From assembly GCF_002887595.1 (NCBI RefSeq), contig NZ_PEBU01000006.1, positions 235,634 through 299,633 on the forward strand: a DNA stretch of 64,000 nt. Direction: 5' to 3'. Position numbers and translations under genes: made by a program. Of this stretch, positions 16,259 to 24,092 are shown piece after piece. Below the pieces are notes generated by a model that made no database searches, was not told where the DNA came from, and saw only the letters and a program-made list of their open reading frames with translations. The stretch comes from Bowmanella denitrificans. GTDB lineage: Bacteria > Pseudomonadota > Gammaproteobacteria > Enterobacterales > Alteromonadaceae. Positions within the stretch are counted from its first letter, which is position 1; every line of letters starts with the position of its first letter.

Positions 16259-16443
16259 TCCCCGGCCTTCCCACTGGTATGCCACTCCCCAATATCAGTA
16301 GCGGCCCAGCCGTGTCAGGTAATGGGGATAGCATGTTTGACGCAAGCGGCAAATTCGGCGGGCTGAACTACAAAACCGGGGTGAATCCCTGGCTTATAGC
16401 CTTTGTGGTTGGCGCTGCCGTGCTGCTGATAGGAAATAAATAA
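16255..16443 (+). CDS. Small membrane protein of the prophage
   Basis: 62 aa from a GTG start overlapping the previous stop. Pro/Gly-rich N-terminus and a single C-terminal membrane segment (PWLIAFVVGAAVLLIG). It ends directly at the next start codon, so the genes are translationally coupled. Confidence 0.65.
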   Translation: MIPGLPTGMPLPNISSGPAVSGNGDSMFDASGKFGGLNYKTGVNPWLIAFVVGAAVLLIGNK

Positions 16444-16824
16444 ATGCGCAGAGTCCAACTGACTGAGCCAGTCAAAAAAGCCCTGAAGCCTGCGCTTTGG
16501 GGCAATGCTAAAAAAGCCGTGTTTGCCGAGATTGAATCCGGCAAAGCCGGGGTGTTTGTCACCCACAACAACCAATTGTTAACCGTGCTACGCCTGGAAG
16601 GCCGGGAAATGGTAGTGGTGGCGGCCGTGGGGCAAAACCTGCGGGCCAACCGCCAGGAACTGATTAACTTTGCCCTGGCTAATCACGCCATGACCTTACG
16701 CTGGCACACCAAAGCCCCGCAGCATCTGCAAAAAGGCGTAGCAGGCCTGCCGGTGCAACTGGCCGAGGTGCGCAAGCGGGCCCTGGGGCCGGATGAGTAC
16801 GTTTATAAATTGCAGGTGGCCTGA
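16444..16824 (+). CDS. Soluble prophage protein, unknown
   Basis: 126 aa, mixed alpha/beta, with basic ends and no membrane segment (LLTVLRLEGREMVVVAAVG is a strand pair). No recognised domain. Tightly packed between membrane-protein genes of the virion block; its stop overlaps the next start by one base. Confidence 0.65.
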   Translation: MRRVQLTEPVKKALKPALWGNAKKAVFAEIESGKAGVFVTHNNQLLTVLRLEGREMVVVAAVGQNLRANRQELINFALANHAMTLRWHTKAPQHLQKGVAGLPVQLAEVRKRALGPDEYVYKLQVA

Positions 16825-17507
16825 TGGGCAGCAAGAGCAAAAGCCAGCAGCAAACCACCAACCAGCAAACCACCACCAATCATGTCAATGATGGTGAGTT
16901 TGCCGGGGCCAGTAACATCGTTATTGATGAATCTGACCGTTCAGTAGAAGACAGCAATAACACCACCCTGGATATCCGTGATTCCAACAACACGGATAAC
17001 AGCCAGGAAGTGGAAATCAAGGACAGCTTTAATACCACCACGGAAATCACAACCGATATCCGCCAGGAGTATGACCAATCCACCACCAACAGTGGCGAAT
17101 ATGCCGGTAACACCGGCACCATCACCATTACTGACGGTGGCGCGATTGACCAAATGGGCCAGACCTCACGCGAGGCCTTAAAGGAAGGTTTTGAGTTTGG
17201 CGGTGATGTGATTGCGGAGCTGCGCAAACAGTCGGAAGAATACGCCCATGCCCTGGAGGCGCAGTTTGAAGACTTCACCAGTTCGCTGTCAGCCAATGCC
17301 GCCATGACCGCACAAACAAATGCCTCGGTACTACAAAGCCTCAATGAGTCGAGCACCGCAGATAAACAAATCATTGCTGATTTGGCCAAATCCACCGCCC
17401 TGGATGGTCAGGATGTTGTGGCTAAAACCTCTGAGCGCATGATCCTGTATGTCTCCGGCGCGTTTGGCTTAATTGCCCTGGTATTACTGATTAAAGGGGG
17501 CCGCTAA
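16824..17507 (+). CDS. Repetitive Asn/Thr-rich protein with C-terminal anchor, spike or stalk candidate
   Basis: 227 aa. Residues 1-100 are rich in Ser, Thr, Asn and Asp with a loose repeat (DSNNTTLDI, DSNNTDNSQEVEI, DSFNTTTEI), as in beta-helical or trimeric fibre shafts. Residues about 110-200 are helical and probably coiled coil. The end is a membrane segment (MILYVSGAFGLIALVLLIKGG). This looks like a vertex-associated fibre or stalk anchored in the virion membrane. The function is inferred from architecture and position only. Confidence 0.65.
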   Translation: MGSKSKSQQQTTNQQTTTNHVNDGEFAGASNIVIDESDRSVEDSNNTTLDIRDSNNTDNSQEVEIKDSFNTTTEITTDIRQEYDQSTTNSGEYAGNTGTITITDGGAIDQMGQTSREALKEGFEFGGDVIAELRKQSEEYAHALEAQFEDFTSSLSANAAMTAQTNASVLQSLNESSTADKQIIADLAKSTALDGQDVVAKTSERMILYVSGAFGLIALVLLIKGGR

Positions 17508-18151
17508 TGCCCGTAATTAAACTTAACCCTGGCCAGGAACTGGATATTGGCACCCCGGCCAAGTTCCTGTCGGTGATTAATGCCAATGGCCAGTTTGTGA
17601 TTGAGTCGCCCGCCTTTGGCAAGGTGGCCGGTAAAGTCGGACGTCAGTATGTGCTGGAGAACGTCGGCAATGTGACCTTTATCAACCCCACTGACGGGAT
17701 ATTGGATATCGACTATGAGATAGCCAATATCCAGATTTTTGGGGCAGGTAATGGCACGGTCAGTATTGATAACAAGCCCACCATTCAGCGTATTGAAGAG
17801 GCAATCCAGGTTGAAGCTCAGGCCACAGTAGAAGATGGCAAGATGCGCCAGATTCAGCCCAATGTGCTGGCCGCTATCAACCAACAGACTATCCCGGCCG
17901 GAGCCGTGCGCCAGTTCGTACCGGCCAGGGATAACACCAACCGCAGAGTAACTATTCAGGTGATATCTGAGGCGCTGACGGTGCTTCGCATTGGGGCAGA
18001 TAACACCATCACCCAAACCCAAGGGGCAATTGTCGCCGGGTCGCTGGACGCCATCGGCACCGCCGTACTGGATACCGCCTCGGCTATCTGGCTGCGCAAC
18101 ACCTCAGACACTGACGCCATTGTTACCGGCATGGAGGAATACCGCCCATGA
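17507..18151 (+). CDS. Strand-rich virion protein, vertex/penton candidate
   Basis: 214 aa, almost all short beta strands in two similar halves (KLNPGQELDIGTPAKFLSV.. and ..IPAGAVRQFVPARDNTNRRVTIQV), with no signal or membrane segment. Two strand-rich domains after the capsid gene fit a penton or vertex protein, but no family was recognised. One-base overlaps with both neighbours. Confidence 0.6.
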   Translation: MPVIKLNPGQELDIGTPAKFLSVINANGQFVIESPAFGKVAGKVGRQYVLENVGNVTFINPTDGILDIDYEIANIQIFGAGNGTVSIDNKPTIQRIEEAIQVEAQATVEDGKMRQIQPNVLAAINQQTIPAGAVRQFVPARDNTNRRVTIQVISEALTVLRIGADNTITQTQGAIVAGSLDAIGTAVLDTASAIWLRNTSDTDAIVTGMEEYRP

Positions 18152-19047
18152 TGATTTCAAACCCAGTTAACTTGCGTCCCGTTATGGACGCACAGAAAAC
18201 CGAAATCCTGGCCACCATTCAGCAAGAAAATGCGGTGGAGCGTATGCAGCCGCTACTGGATGCCCTGTTTAACAACATTAATGCGCGCCTGATGTCCCAG
18301 GAGGATGAAAACAGCCTGTACGACAATATCAGGGATGAGGTTTCATCACTGCTTTACAGCACCATTAAAAAACCAGATTCGCCGGACTCCGTGCGGGTGA
18401 TGGTGGATTGGATACTTGCAGAGCTACAACGCACCGATGCAGGCAGCATTCTGGAGCGAATCAACTACAACCGATCTGTGCAATTTGGGATTCGAGACAC
18501 CTTAGTTGGGCTGATTAATGGCTTGCCACAGAGAGCAACGTTAGATGACCTGCCGCGCCGCTTAGTATCCGCTGCCCAAATCGCGAGACTGGTGAATCCT
18601 GGAAGCTATGCCAGAAGCAGCACTGAAGGGTTTTGGGAAGATTCAATTAATAGCTTTGGCACAAAGGGCGCGTCAGGAATAAGTGGTGGGTGGACGGTGA
18701 TTGCTGATGTTGGCGGCGCTGGCGCGTTTATTGGCCACATGACCAGAGCCTGTCAGGCTGGCGCGACAATCACAGTACGCATCACGATTGATGGTGTGGC
18801 AAAGACCTATACGGTTGTCAGTGGTAATGCCACTACGCGCTACGTTATTGGCAATTTTGAGTCATCCCCCAACATAGACGCACAGGTTTTTGCCATGGGG
18901 TCATTAGCGGCTGATGTGATGAATCGGCCTTGTGTGCCCTTTACAACGTCTCTGCGAGTAGAAGAGCACATCTCGACCATTTACAACGTGCCGAATTATT
19001 CCAGCGCACTGGCCGCTTACCACTTAAATGATAAATACATAGGGTAA
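18148..19047 (+). CDS. Prophage structural protein, receptor-binding candidate
   Basis: 299 aa. The N-terminal half is helical (residues 1-150). The C-terminal half is Gly/strand-rich (GISGGWTVIADVGGAGAFIGH, ITVRITIDGVAKTYTVVSG), like a small receptor-binding head on a helical stalk. It follows the vertex candidate with a 4-bp overlap. No family recognised; the role is inferred from architecture. Confidence 0.55.
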   Translation: MMISNPVNLRPVMDAQKTEILATIQQENAVERMQPLLDALFNNINARLMSQEDENSLYDNIRDEVSSLLYSTIKKPDSPDSVRVMVDWILAELQRTDAGSILERINYNRSVQFGIRDTLVGLINGLPQRATLDDLPRRLVSAAQIARLVNPGSYARSSTEGFWEDSINSFGTKGASGISGGWTVIADVGGAGAFIGHMTRACQAGATITVRITIDGVAKTYTVVSGNATTRYVIGNFESSPNIDAQVFAMGSLAADVMNRPCVPFTTSLRVEEHISTIYNVPNYSSALAAYHLNDKYIG

Positions 19048-19049
19048 CC

Positions 19050-19211
19050 ATGAAAATCATCAACCTAACCACCTTTCAGCAGTTAGACCTGCAAAGCCCG
19101 CCAGCAGAGGGAACGCTGGTGATGTATATCCACCAAGCCAATGAAGACGGCAGCCCGGCCGTGTGGGAAATCAAACAGTTCTACACCGCACCTGCAGAGC
19201 CAGAGCAGTGA
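19050..19211 (+). CDS. Small prophage protein, unknown
   Basis: 53 aa starting MKIINLTTFQQLDLQ, soluble, with no recognised domain. The start follows the previous stop by two bases and its stop overlaps the GTG start of the hydrolase gene. Similar short proteins with a VWEIKQFY-like end often accompany phage structural genes; function unknown. Confidence 0.62.
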   Translation: MKIINLTTFQQLDLQSPPAEGTLVMYIHQANEDGSPAVWEIKQFYTAPAEPEQ

Positions 19212-19657
19212 AGCCCTGGCACCTTGTCATTTTAATTACAGGAGCGTTTTTGCTTATGAGCAGTCGCAAAAACATCAATGTCAGAAACAACAACCCGCTG
19301 AATATTCGCTACAACCCGGCCAACAACTGGACCGGCCAAACCGGCCAGTCAGGCGGCTTTGCCACCTTTGTTAGCCCGGAATATGGGTTTAGAGCGGCGG
19401 CTAAGCTGATCCGCAATTATCAGGTCAACCATGGGCTGACCAGTATTGCCGATATCGTCAATCGCTGGGCCCCTGAAGCCGACAACAACGACACCCAAGC
19501 CTATATCAACTATCTGGCGGATAAGTTAAACAAACTTACCTGGACGCCGGTATTTGAGAGTGAAATCCCGGCGCTAATGCTGCATATGAGCAACTTTGAA
19601 GGGGGCAAGGGGCATTTCACCTATGAGCAAGCAGAGCAGGGGGCCGCCCTGGTATGA
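19208..19657 (+). CDS. Virion-associated peptidoglycan hydrolase/structural protein
   Basis: 149 aa from the GTG at 19208, coupled to the previous gene by a GTGA overlap. A hydrophobic N-terminal anchor (HLVILITGAFLL) is followed by NVRNNNPLNIRYN, ...FVSPEYGFRAAAKLIRNYQ, IVNRWAPEADNNDTQAY, a set seen in small phage virion proteins with a lysozyme/transglycosylase-like fold. It may open the cell wall on entry or exit. Starting at the internal ATG (19256) would remove the anchor. Confidence 0.78.
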   Translation: MKPWHLVILITGAFLLMSSRKNINVRNNNPLNIRYNPANNWTGQTGQSGGFATFVSPEYGFRAAAKLIRNYQVNHGLTSIADIVNRWAPEADNNDTQAYINYLADKLNKLTWTPVFESEIPALMLHMSNFEGGKGHFTYEQAEQGAALV

Positions 19658-19764
19658 AAGGTTCAACCTTAACCTGGGCCGCCTTGGCCATTGGCGGCGC
19701 TGTGCTTGGCGCGATTGCCGTCTATCAACTGAAAAAACACACCTCGGGGATAGTCGATGATTGA
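19654..19764 (+). CDS. Tiny prophage membrane protein
   Basis: 36 aa, MKGSTLTWAALAIGGAVLGA..., one Ala/Gly-rich membrane segment and a basic, polar tail. Overlaps both neighbours (ATGA with the hydrolase gene, 8 bp with the holin gene). Position suggests the lysis or entry module. Confidence 0.65.
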   Translation: MKGSTLTWAALAIGGAVLGAIAVYQLKKHTSGIVDD

Positions 19765-20131
19765 AACATTGATACCGGCCTTTATCCCGGTGCTATCGGA
19801 TGGCGTTCGCGCCCTGGTTAACCGATTTACCGGCAGTGCCGGGGCGAAACCTGCAAATGTGGGGGAAGTTATCCAACTTATGCAAGCCGACACTGAAAAA
19901 CTTAAAGCACTGGCCGAACTGGACAGAACTGGCAACGTATCGCTATGGGTAGCGAATATCCGAGCTTTGCAACGGCCTGTCATTGGTCTGAGTGTGATTA
20001 CTGGCTATGTGGTTGCTGTGAACACTGGGGCAAGCCCTGAAACACAGATCCAACTTGGCCAATACGCTTCAATGGTAACCTTTTATCTATTTGGTGACCG
20101 AACTTGGCAGTACATAAGAGGGCGGAATTAA
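19757..20131 (+). CDS. Holin family protein (3-TM type)
   Basis: 124 aa matching the gene-transfer-agent/3-TM holin type: an N-terminal amphipathic stretch (IPAFIPVLSDGVRALVNRFTG), a central EVIQLMQADTEKLKALAELD segment, then ANIRALQRPVIGLSVITGYVV and a final ...MVTFYLFGDRTWQYIRGR. Holins permeabilise the inner membrane at lysis. It follows the hydrolase and overlaps the next small gene by one base. Confidence 0.78.
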   Translation: MIETLIPAFIPVLSDGVRALVNRFTGSAGAKPANVGEVIQLMQADTEKLKALAELDRTGNVSLWVANIRALQRPVIGLSVITGYVVAVNTGASPETQIQLGQYASMVTFYLFGDRTWQYIRGRN

Positions 20132-20262
20132 TGGAGTTCAAGCTACTAGAAGCATTGGCCGCTGGCGGAGATCTGGCAACAATGGCAATTGCTATCGCAT
20201 TGTTCAAGCTTCATACAAGATTGACCAGAGTGGAAGCAAAAATGGAGTCTGTAACTAAGTAA
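20131..20262 (+). CDS. Small membrane protein of the lysis block
   Basis: 43 aa, MEFKLLEALAAGGDLATMAIAIALFKLHTRLTR..., one N-terminal membrane segment and a charged helical tail. The last gene of the rightward virion/lysis operon. Possibly an accessory holin or anti-holin; unproven. Confidence 0.65.
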   Translation: MEFKLLEALAAGGDLATMAIAIALFKLHTRLTRVEAKMESVTK

Positions 20263-20273
20263 TTGAACTCTTG

Positions 20274-20349
20274 TCCGTATAATGTACGGAAATGTTTGAC
20301 TTGAGTGGGGAGAGGGAGTACAGTGTGGGTGTTCCGTACATGGTACGGA
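20274..20349. promoter_or_regulatory. Paired palindromic operator upstream of the TA genes
   Basis: Two near-identical 17-bp palindromes with matching arms TCCGTA/TACGGA: 20274-20290 and 20333-20349, 59 bp apart. They are probably binding sites of the DUF1778 antitoxin or its complex, since such systems repress their own promoter. Confidence 0.6.
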
Positions 20350-20520
20350 TAGAAAAAATGAAACTTAAAATCAAATAATCATTAAATCGAATAATTATTA
20401 AATCAATACAAAACGGAGATAAAAAATGAAAAATCACAATTTAGGGTTGCTGCTTACTGCACCCGGTTAATAAATATCGGAGGTTATATTAGTAAAGAAT
20501 TTTAAAGGTGGGACAAATTA
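20350..20520. other. AT-rich leader before the TA operon
   Basis: A very AT-rich stretch of about 170 bp. A 14-codon frame at about 20426 (MKNHNLGLLLTAPG) follows a good ribosome site (ACGGAGATAAAAA) and could be a leader peptide, but is too short to judge. Nothing else is seen. Confidence 0.35.
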
Positions 20521-20521
20521 T

Positions 20522-20806
20522 ATGCAATTAGCATTTACAGATAGAAGAAGTGGCTCTCGCACTAATACTGCGAGAATTGAATTAAAAACAACCCCAGAAG
20601 TTAAGGTGGCGTTAGAACAGGCGGCTATAGAGAGCGGTGTAAGTTTAACTGCTTTTATAGTGGGCAGAGCTTATGAGGAAGCCAAGAAACTGATTGATTC
20701 TAGGAACGTAACTAGACTCAATGAAGTAGCTTGGGAAGCTCTTGATAAGCATATGAAAAGCCCTACTAATGCACCGAATGCTTTGAGGGAACTTATGAAA
20801 AGGTAA
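20522..20806 (+). CDS. DUF1778 antitoxin (TacA-like)
   Basis: 94 aa. The N-terminal RHH-type DNA-binding segment (ARIELKTTPEVKVALEQAAIESGVSLTAFIVGRAYEEAKKLI) is characteristic of DUF1778 antitoxins, and the C-terminal tail would wrap the toxin. It pairs with the GNAT gene 8 bp downstream. Palindromes at 20274-20349 are likely targets. AT-rich composition again marks cargo within the prophage. Confidence 0.88.
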   Translation: MQLAFTDRRSGSRTNTARIELKTTPEVKVALEQAAIESGVSLTAFIVGRAYEEAKKLIDSRNVTRLNEVAWEALDKHMKSPTNAPNALRELMKR

Positions 20807-20813
20807 AGATAGA

Positions 20814-21371
20814 ATGAATAATAACGGTGTTGAAGATGATGATCAGGTAATCATCGGAAAACTTGAAGAGCTACTCAACTCGGAACTTAAAGCTTCATTG
20901 AAGAAGTTTGATTGTGGAGATGTGCTTCTTAACCAGTTTGCAAAGAAACAGCTAGTTAACAAGGACGAAAATGGGTGGGTCAGGGCATTTATTGCAGTAC
21001 ACAATAATCAAGTTGTTGGGTACATAACTGTAAGAGCCCATAGCCTCCTAAGAGACAGAATACTCGCGTCGGGTCCGCGAGAGTTCCCATCGTTGATGGT
21101 GGATCAACTTGCTGTAGATAAGCGCTACCAGAGCAAAGGTATTGGACAAACTTTGCTAGCACGTGCATTTCAATGCGCTGTAATAATTAGCAAAGAAGCG
21201 GGGATTAAAGGTGTAACGTTATGGGCACATCCTCGTGCGACAAATTTTTACGAAAACCTTGGCATGATCAAGGTTACATCCGCAACTGAACAGTTCGGAG
21301 AAGTAGAACTACAATTAATGTATATAAACATCGAGATGCTTGTTCAAGCATATTGGGATAAAAGCGCCTAG
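20814..21371 (+). CDS. GNAT-family toxin (TacT-like)
   Basis: 185 aa acetyltransferase of the type that acetylates aminoacyl-tRNA and blocks translation. It has the LKKFDCGDVLLNQFAKKQ start seen in these toxins, GWVRAFIAVHNNQVVGYITV, the acetyl-CoA site YQSKGIGQTLLARAF and a final RATNFYENLGM. It is encoded directly after the DUF1778 antitoxin. Expected role: stabilising the prophage or limiting phage infection. The target is not provable from sequence. Confidence 0.88.
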   Translation: MNNNGVEDDDQVIIGKLEELLNSELKASLKKFDCGDVLLNQFAKKQLVNKDENGWVRAFIAVHNNQVVGYITVRAHSLLRDRILASGPREFPSLMVDQLAVDKRYQSKGIGQTLLARAFQCAVIISKEAGIKGVTLWAHPRATNFYENLGMIKVTSATEQFGEVELQLMYINIEMLVQAYWDKSA

Positions 21372-21376
21372 TTTAA

Positions 21377-21405
21377 AAGGCCCGGCCAATTCAAAGTCGG
21401 GCCTT
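21377..21405. terminator. Bidirectional terminator between TA genes and integrase
   Basis: AAGGCCCG-loop-CGGGCCTT, placed between two convergent genes. Confidence 0.8.
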
Positions 21406-21482
21406 ATTGCTTTGAGGGTATGATTGCCCACTATAATCTGGGGTTCATGTAAGCACCGTTCAGGGCTTGACAAAATAAATGT

Positions 21483-22385
21483 TTAAAAAGGCAGTTGTTG
21501 AATAGCTTCAAATTCAGATTTTTCCCCCCGTGCATCATACAAGCGTGTGGTCGCAATATTCTTATGCCGCATTAGGCGCTGTACAGTAAACAGATCCACC
21601 CCAGTTTCAAGCAGGTTAGTAGCAAAGGATCTACGCAGATCATGCGGGCTAAAGCTACGCACCCCAGCCAGTTCATAGCGCCGTTTGATAATCTTCCCGA
21701 TGGTATGGCGGCTTACCCGCTTTTGTTGCAGATACTGGCTATTACCGACATGTGAGAAGAGGGCTTCAAACTCGCCAGTTCGCATACCAAGCCATTGATC
21801 CAGCACCTTCTTAGCGAAGCCTGGAAGCACGACAAAGCGCCTATAACTGCCTTTTCCATTCACAATAAGGCGCTGGCCGTCGTAATCACTGGTGTTTAGC
21901 CTGGCTATCTCACTGCGGCGCAGTCCGCCGCCATAGGAAATGGCAATTATGGCGCTGTCACGGGTTTCTCTGGGAATCGCTTCTTCCAGTCGGTAATTGA
22001 TAAGGGTATTGAGTTCTTCAACGCTCAGGCCGCGCCCGCGAGTGGTGGAGTTACCCCGAACCGGCCGCACATCTTTAATCCGCATATAAGTGTCTGTGCT
22101 GATAAGTTGCAGTCTCCAGGCTTCACGGATGGCCCCGCGCATTATAATCAGATAGTTATTGATGGTGCCGGGCTGCAAGCCTTTATCTATCAGCATCTTC
22201 TTAAGCTTTAAGAACTCTACATAGTCAATCTGCGACCAGTTAAAATCTGCAAAGCCGGAGCTGCCCAACAGGCGGCATACGCCGTTAAGCGCAAATGTGG
22301 AATTTCTGACCGACATGGGTGAATCAAGGGAACTAAGGTACACCTCGGCCGGATTTTTATAGATTATTTGGTTATTATTTTTCAT
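21483..22385 (-). CDS. int: Tyrosine-type integrase
   Basis: 300 aa site-specific recombinase that would integrate and excise the prophage. An N-terminal SAM-like core-binding domain (about 10-105) precedes the catalytic domain with Arg156 (GGGLRRSE), Lys178, His248-x-x-Arg251 (HDLRRSF), His274 (MRHKN) and the nucleophile Tyr283 (RLYD). The set is complete, so the enzyme should be active. It is transcribed inward from the right end, with its start 145 bp from the right attachment site. Confidence 0.95.
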   Translation of the reverse strand: MKNNNQIIYKNPAEVYLSSLDSPMSVRNSTFALNGVCRLLGSSGFADFNWSQIDYVEFLKLKKMLIDKGLQPGTINNYLIIMRGAIREAWRLQLISTDTYMRIKDVRPVRGNSTTRGRGLSVEELNTLINYRLEEAIPRETRDSAIIAISYGGGLRRSEIARLNTSDYDGQRLIVNGKGSYRRFVVLPGFAKKVLDQWLGMRTGEFEALFSHVGNSQYLQQKRVSRHTIGKIIKRRYELAGVRSFSPHDLRRSFATNLLETGVDLFTVQRLMRHKNIATTRLYDARGEKSEFEAIQQLPF

Positions 22386-22529
22386 TTATTACATCCCCTA
22401 AAGTAATAAAAAAGCAGAAAAAACCAAATTATAGAGAGTTGTAAAAATAAGGCTCTTGCAACGATTTCTACTCGTACGCTGCAAAATAAAGAATGAACTA
22501 AGGGAGTGTGCTTATTCTGTGGGCTGTCC

Positions 22530-22549
22530 GGGCCGCACTATAGCACAAT
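22530..22549. repeat. Right attachment site
   Basis: GGGCCGCACTATAGCACAAT, an exact match to 7796-7815. It separates the prophage from the macA upstream region. Confidence 0.88.
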
Positions 22550-22659
22550 GACTATTGTGGGTTTGGAAAATCAGCCTTTACGCAAACTTTACACTGGCCT
22601 GACAGACGGTCAGAGCGGACTTTTTTATACTGAGCGCAGGGAATAATGAGGGATACCAA

Positions 22660-24090
22660 GTGCGTAAAGTTGTTTTCTCGGTTGTTGGTCTGACGCTGTT
22701 CGTCGGCGGCTGGTATTGGCTGGGGGGCGAGGCCCGGTCAGCGTCAGTGCACTATCAAACCCAGGCCGTGAGTCGCGGCACATTGCAAAGTCTGGTCAAT
22801 ACGTCCGGCACATTGCAGGCCGTCGTTACCGTGGACGTGGGCTCCGAACTTTCTGGGCAGATAGTTGAACTGCTGGCTGATTTCAATTCGCAAGTAGAGA
22901 AAGGCCAGATTATTGCCCGTCTCGATGATCGCACCATCAAAGCCAAATTACGTCAGGCCGAAGCGGATATTCTGATGGCCCAGGCCAGTATCAGTCAGCA
23001 GCAGGCCAGTTTGCAAAAGGCTGAGGCGGAGGGGCGGCGTGCCCGGCGGGCCTTACAACGGGCACAACAATTATTTCAGCAGCAGCTCAGCAACGATAAT
23101 GATTTGGACCAGGCCAAACTGGATCAAGAGGTGGCCGAGGCGCAGATTCAACTGGCCAGTGCGCAGGTAACCAGCGCACAGGCGCAACTGGCGCAGCGCC
23201 AGGCGCAGAAAGAGCAAATTGAACTGGATTTGACCCGCACCCTGATCCGTTCGCCGGTTTCAGGTACGGTTATCAGCCGAGAAGTGGATGTAGGGCAAAC
23301 GGTTGCTGCCAGTTTATCTGCGCCGGTATTGTTTACCATTGCCCAGGATTTGTCCCAAATGCAAATAGAAGCCGATGTGGATGAAGCCGATATCGGTCGC
23401 ATTGCCGAAGGGCAGGCCGTGCGCTTTACGGTGGACACTTACCCGGAGCGGCAGTTTAGCGGCCGCGTCAGCCAGGTTCGAAAAGCCGCTAACCTGGTGT
23501 CCAATGTGGTGACCTATAAGGTAATAGTTGAAGCACCTAATCGTCGCGAGGCTTTGCTGCCCGGAATGACGGCCAATCTGGACATTGTGCTGGGCGAACG
23601 CACAGATGTATTGCGCCTGCCCAATGCCGCCCTGCGTTTCAAACCCAAAGGAACAAGCCTTGGGCCGCAACCGTCTGAGACAAGACAAATGCCGGATTGG
23701 GTGGCGCAATTACAGCTTTCAGGTGAACAAGCTAAGCAGGTGCGGGCGTTACAGGACAGTACGCGCGACAACATGCGTGTATTGCGCCAGCAAATGGCAG
23801 GCGGGCCACCTCCAGGCGGGGTCAATCCAATGCAACAGCAGCGCCAGGCTTTTCAAAATAAGCTCAAATCGCTGCTGAGTGAGGAACAGTTTACCCGTTA
23901 TCAAGCGTTAAACCGTGAGCAACGCAGTACTCGAAATTCATCGGCTTCTGTATGGGTGCTGTCAGAAAACGGTCAGCCTGAAGAGCGTAAGATTCTGATT
24001 GGATTGGAAAATAACGACTACACTGAATTGTTAGGCGAACAACTGGCTGACGGTACGCAATTGATTATTCGTGCTCAGTATGGGGAATAA
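22660..24090 (+). CDS. macA: MacA-type periplasmic adaptor protein
   Basis: 476 aa, an inner-membrane-anchored HlyD/MacA-family adaptor linking an ABC exporter to an outer-membrane channel. GTG start, N-terminal anchor (VVFSVVGLTLFVGGWYW), lipoyl/barrel half (TLQAVVTVDVGSELSGQIVE), alpha-hairpin at about 100-190 rich in Gln and Ala, second barrel half (LIRSPVSGTVISREVDVGQTV). Residues about 331-428 form an insert (LSGEQAKQVRAL..., LLSEEQFTRYQAL) that recalls the LTxxQ repeats of Spy/CpxP chaperones. It is followed by the ATPase and permease genes in one operon. Confidence 0.92.
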   Translation: MRKVVFSVVGLTLFVGGWYWLGGEARSASVHYQTQAVSRGTLQSLVNTSGTLQAVVTVDVGSELSGQIVELLADFNSQVEKGQIIARLDDRTIKAKLRQAEADILMAQASISQQQASLQKAEAEGRRARRALQRAQQLFQQQLSNDNDLDQAKLDQEVAEAQIQLASAQVTSAQAQLAQRQAQKEQIELDLTRTLIRSPVSGTVISREVDVGQTVAASLSAPVLFTIAQDLSQMQIEADVDEADIGRIAEGQAVRFTVDTYPERQFSGRVSQVRKAANLVSNVVTYKVIVEAPNRREALLPGMTANLDIVLGERTDVLRLPNAALRFKPKGTSLGPQPSETRQMPDWVAQLQLSGEQAKQVRALQDSTRDNMRVLRQQMAGGPPPGGVNPMQQQRQAFQNKLKSLLSEEQFTRYQALNREQRSTRNSSASVWVLSENGQPEERKILIGLENNDYTELLGEQLADGTQLIIRAQYGE

Positions 24091-24092
24091 GC

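Larger units (their letters stand above)
7796..22549. mobile_element. Integrated tailless (double jelly-roll) prophage, about 14.7 kb
   Basis: Bounded by a 20-bp direct repeat (7796-7815 and 22530-22549). Inside are, in order: a minus-strand repressor, two small early genes, a non-coding RNA/origin-like region, zinc-ribbon and membrane proteins, a packaging ATPase, a minus-strand HEPN/PIN cargo pair, a capsid and membrane-protein block, a lysis block, a TA pair and a minus-strand integrase. There are no tail, terminase or portal genes. An A32/P9-like ATPase, a P2-like capsid candidate and many one-pass membrane proteins fit a PM2-like, internal-membrane virus. Confidence 0.88.
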
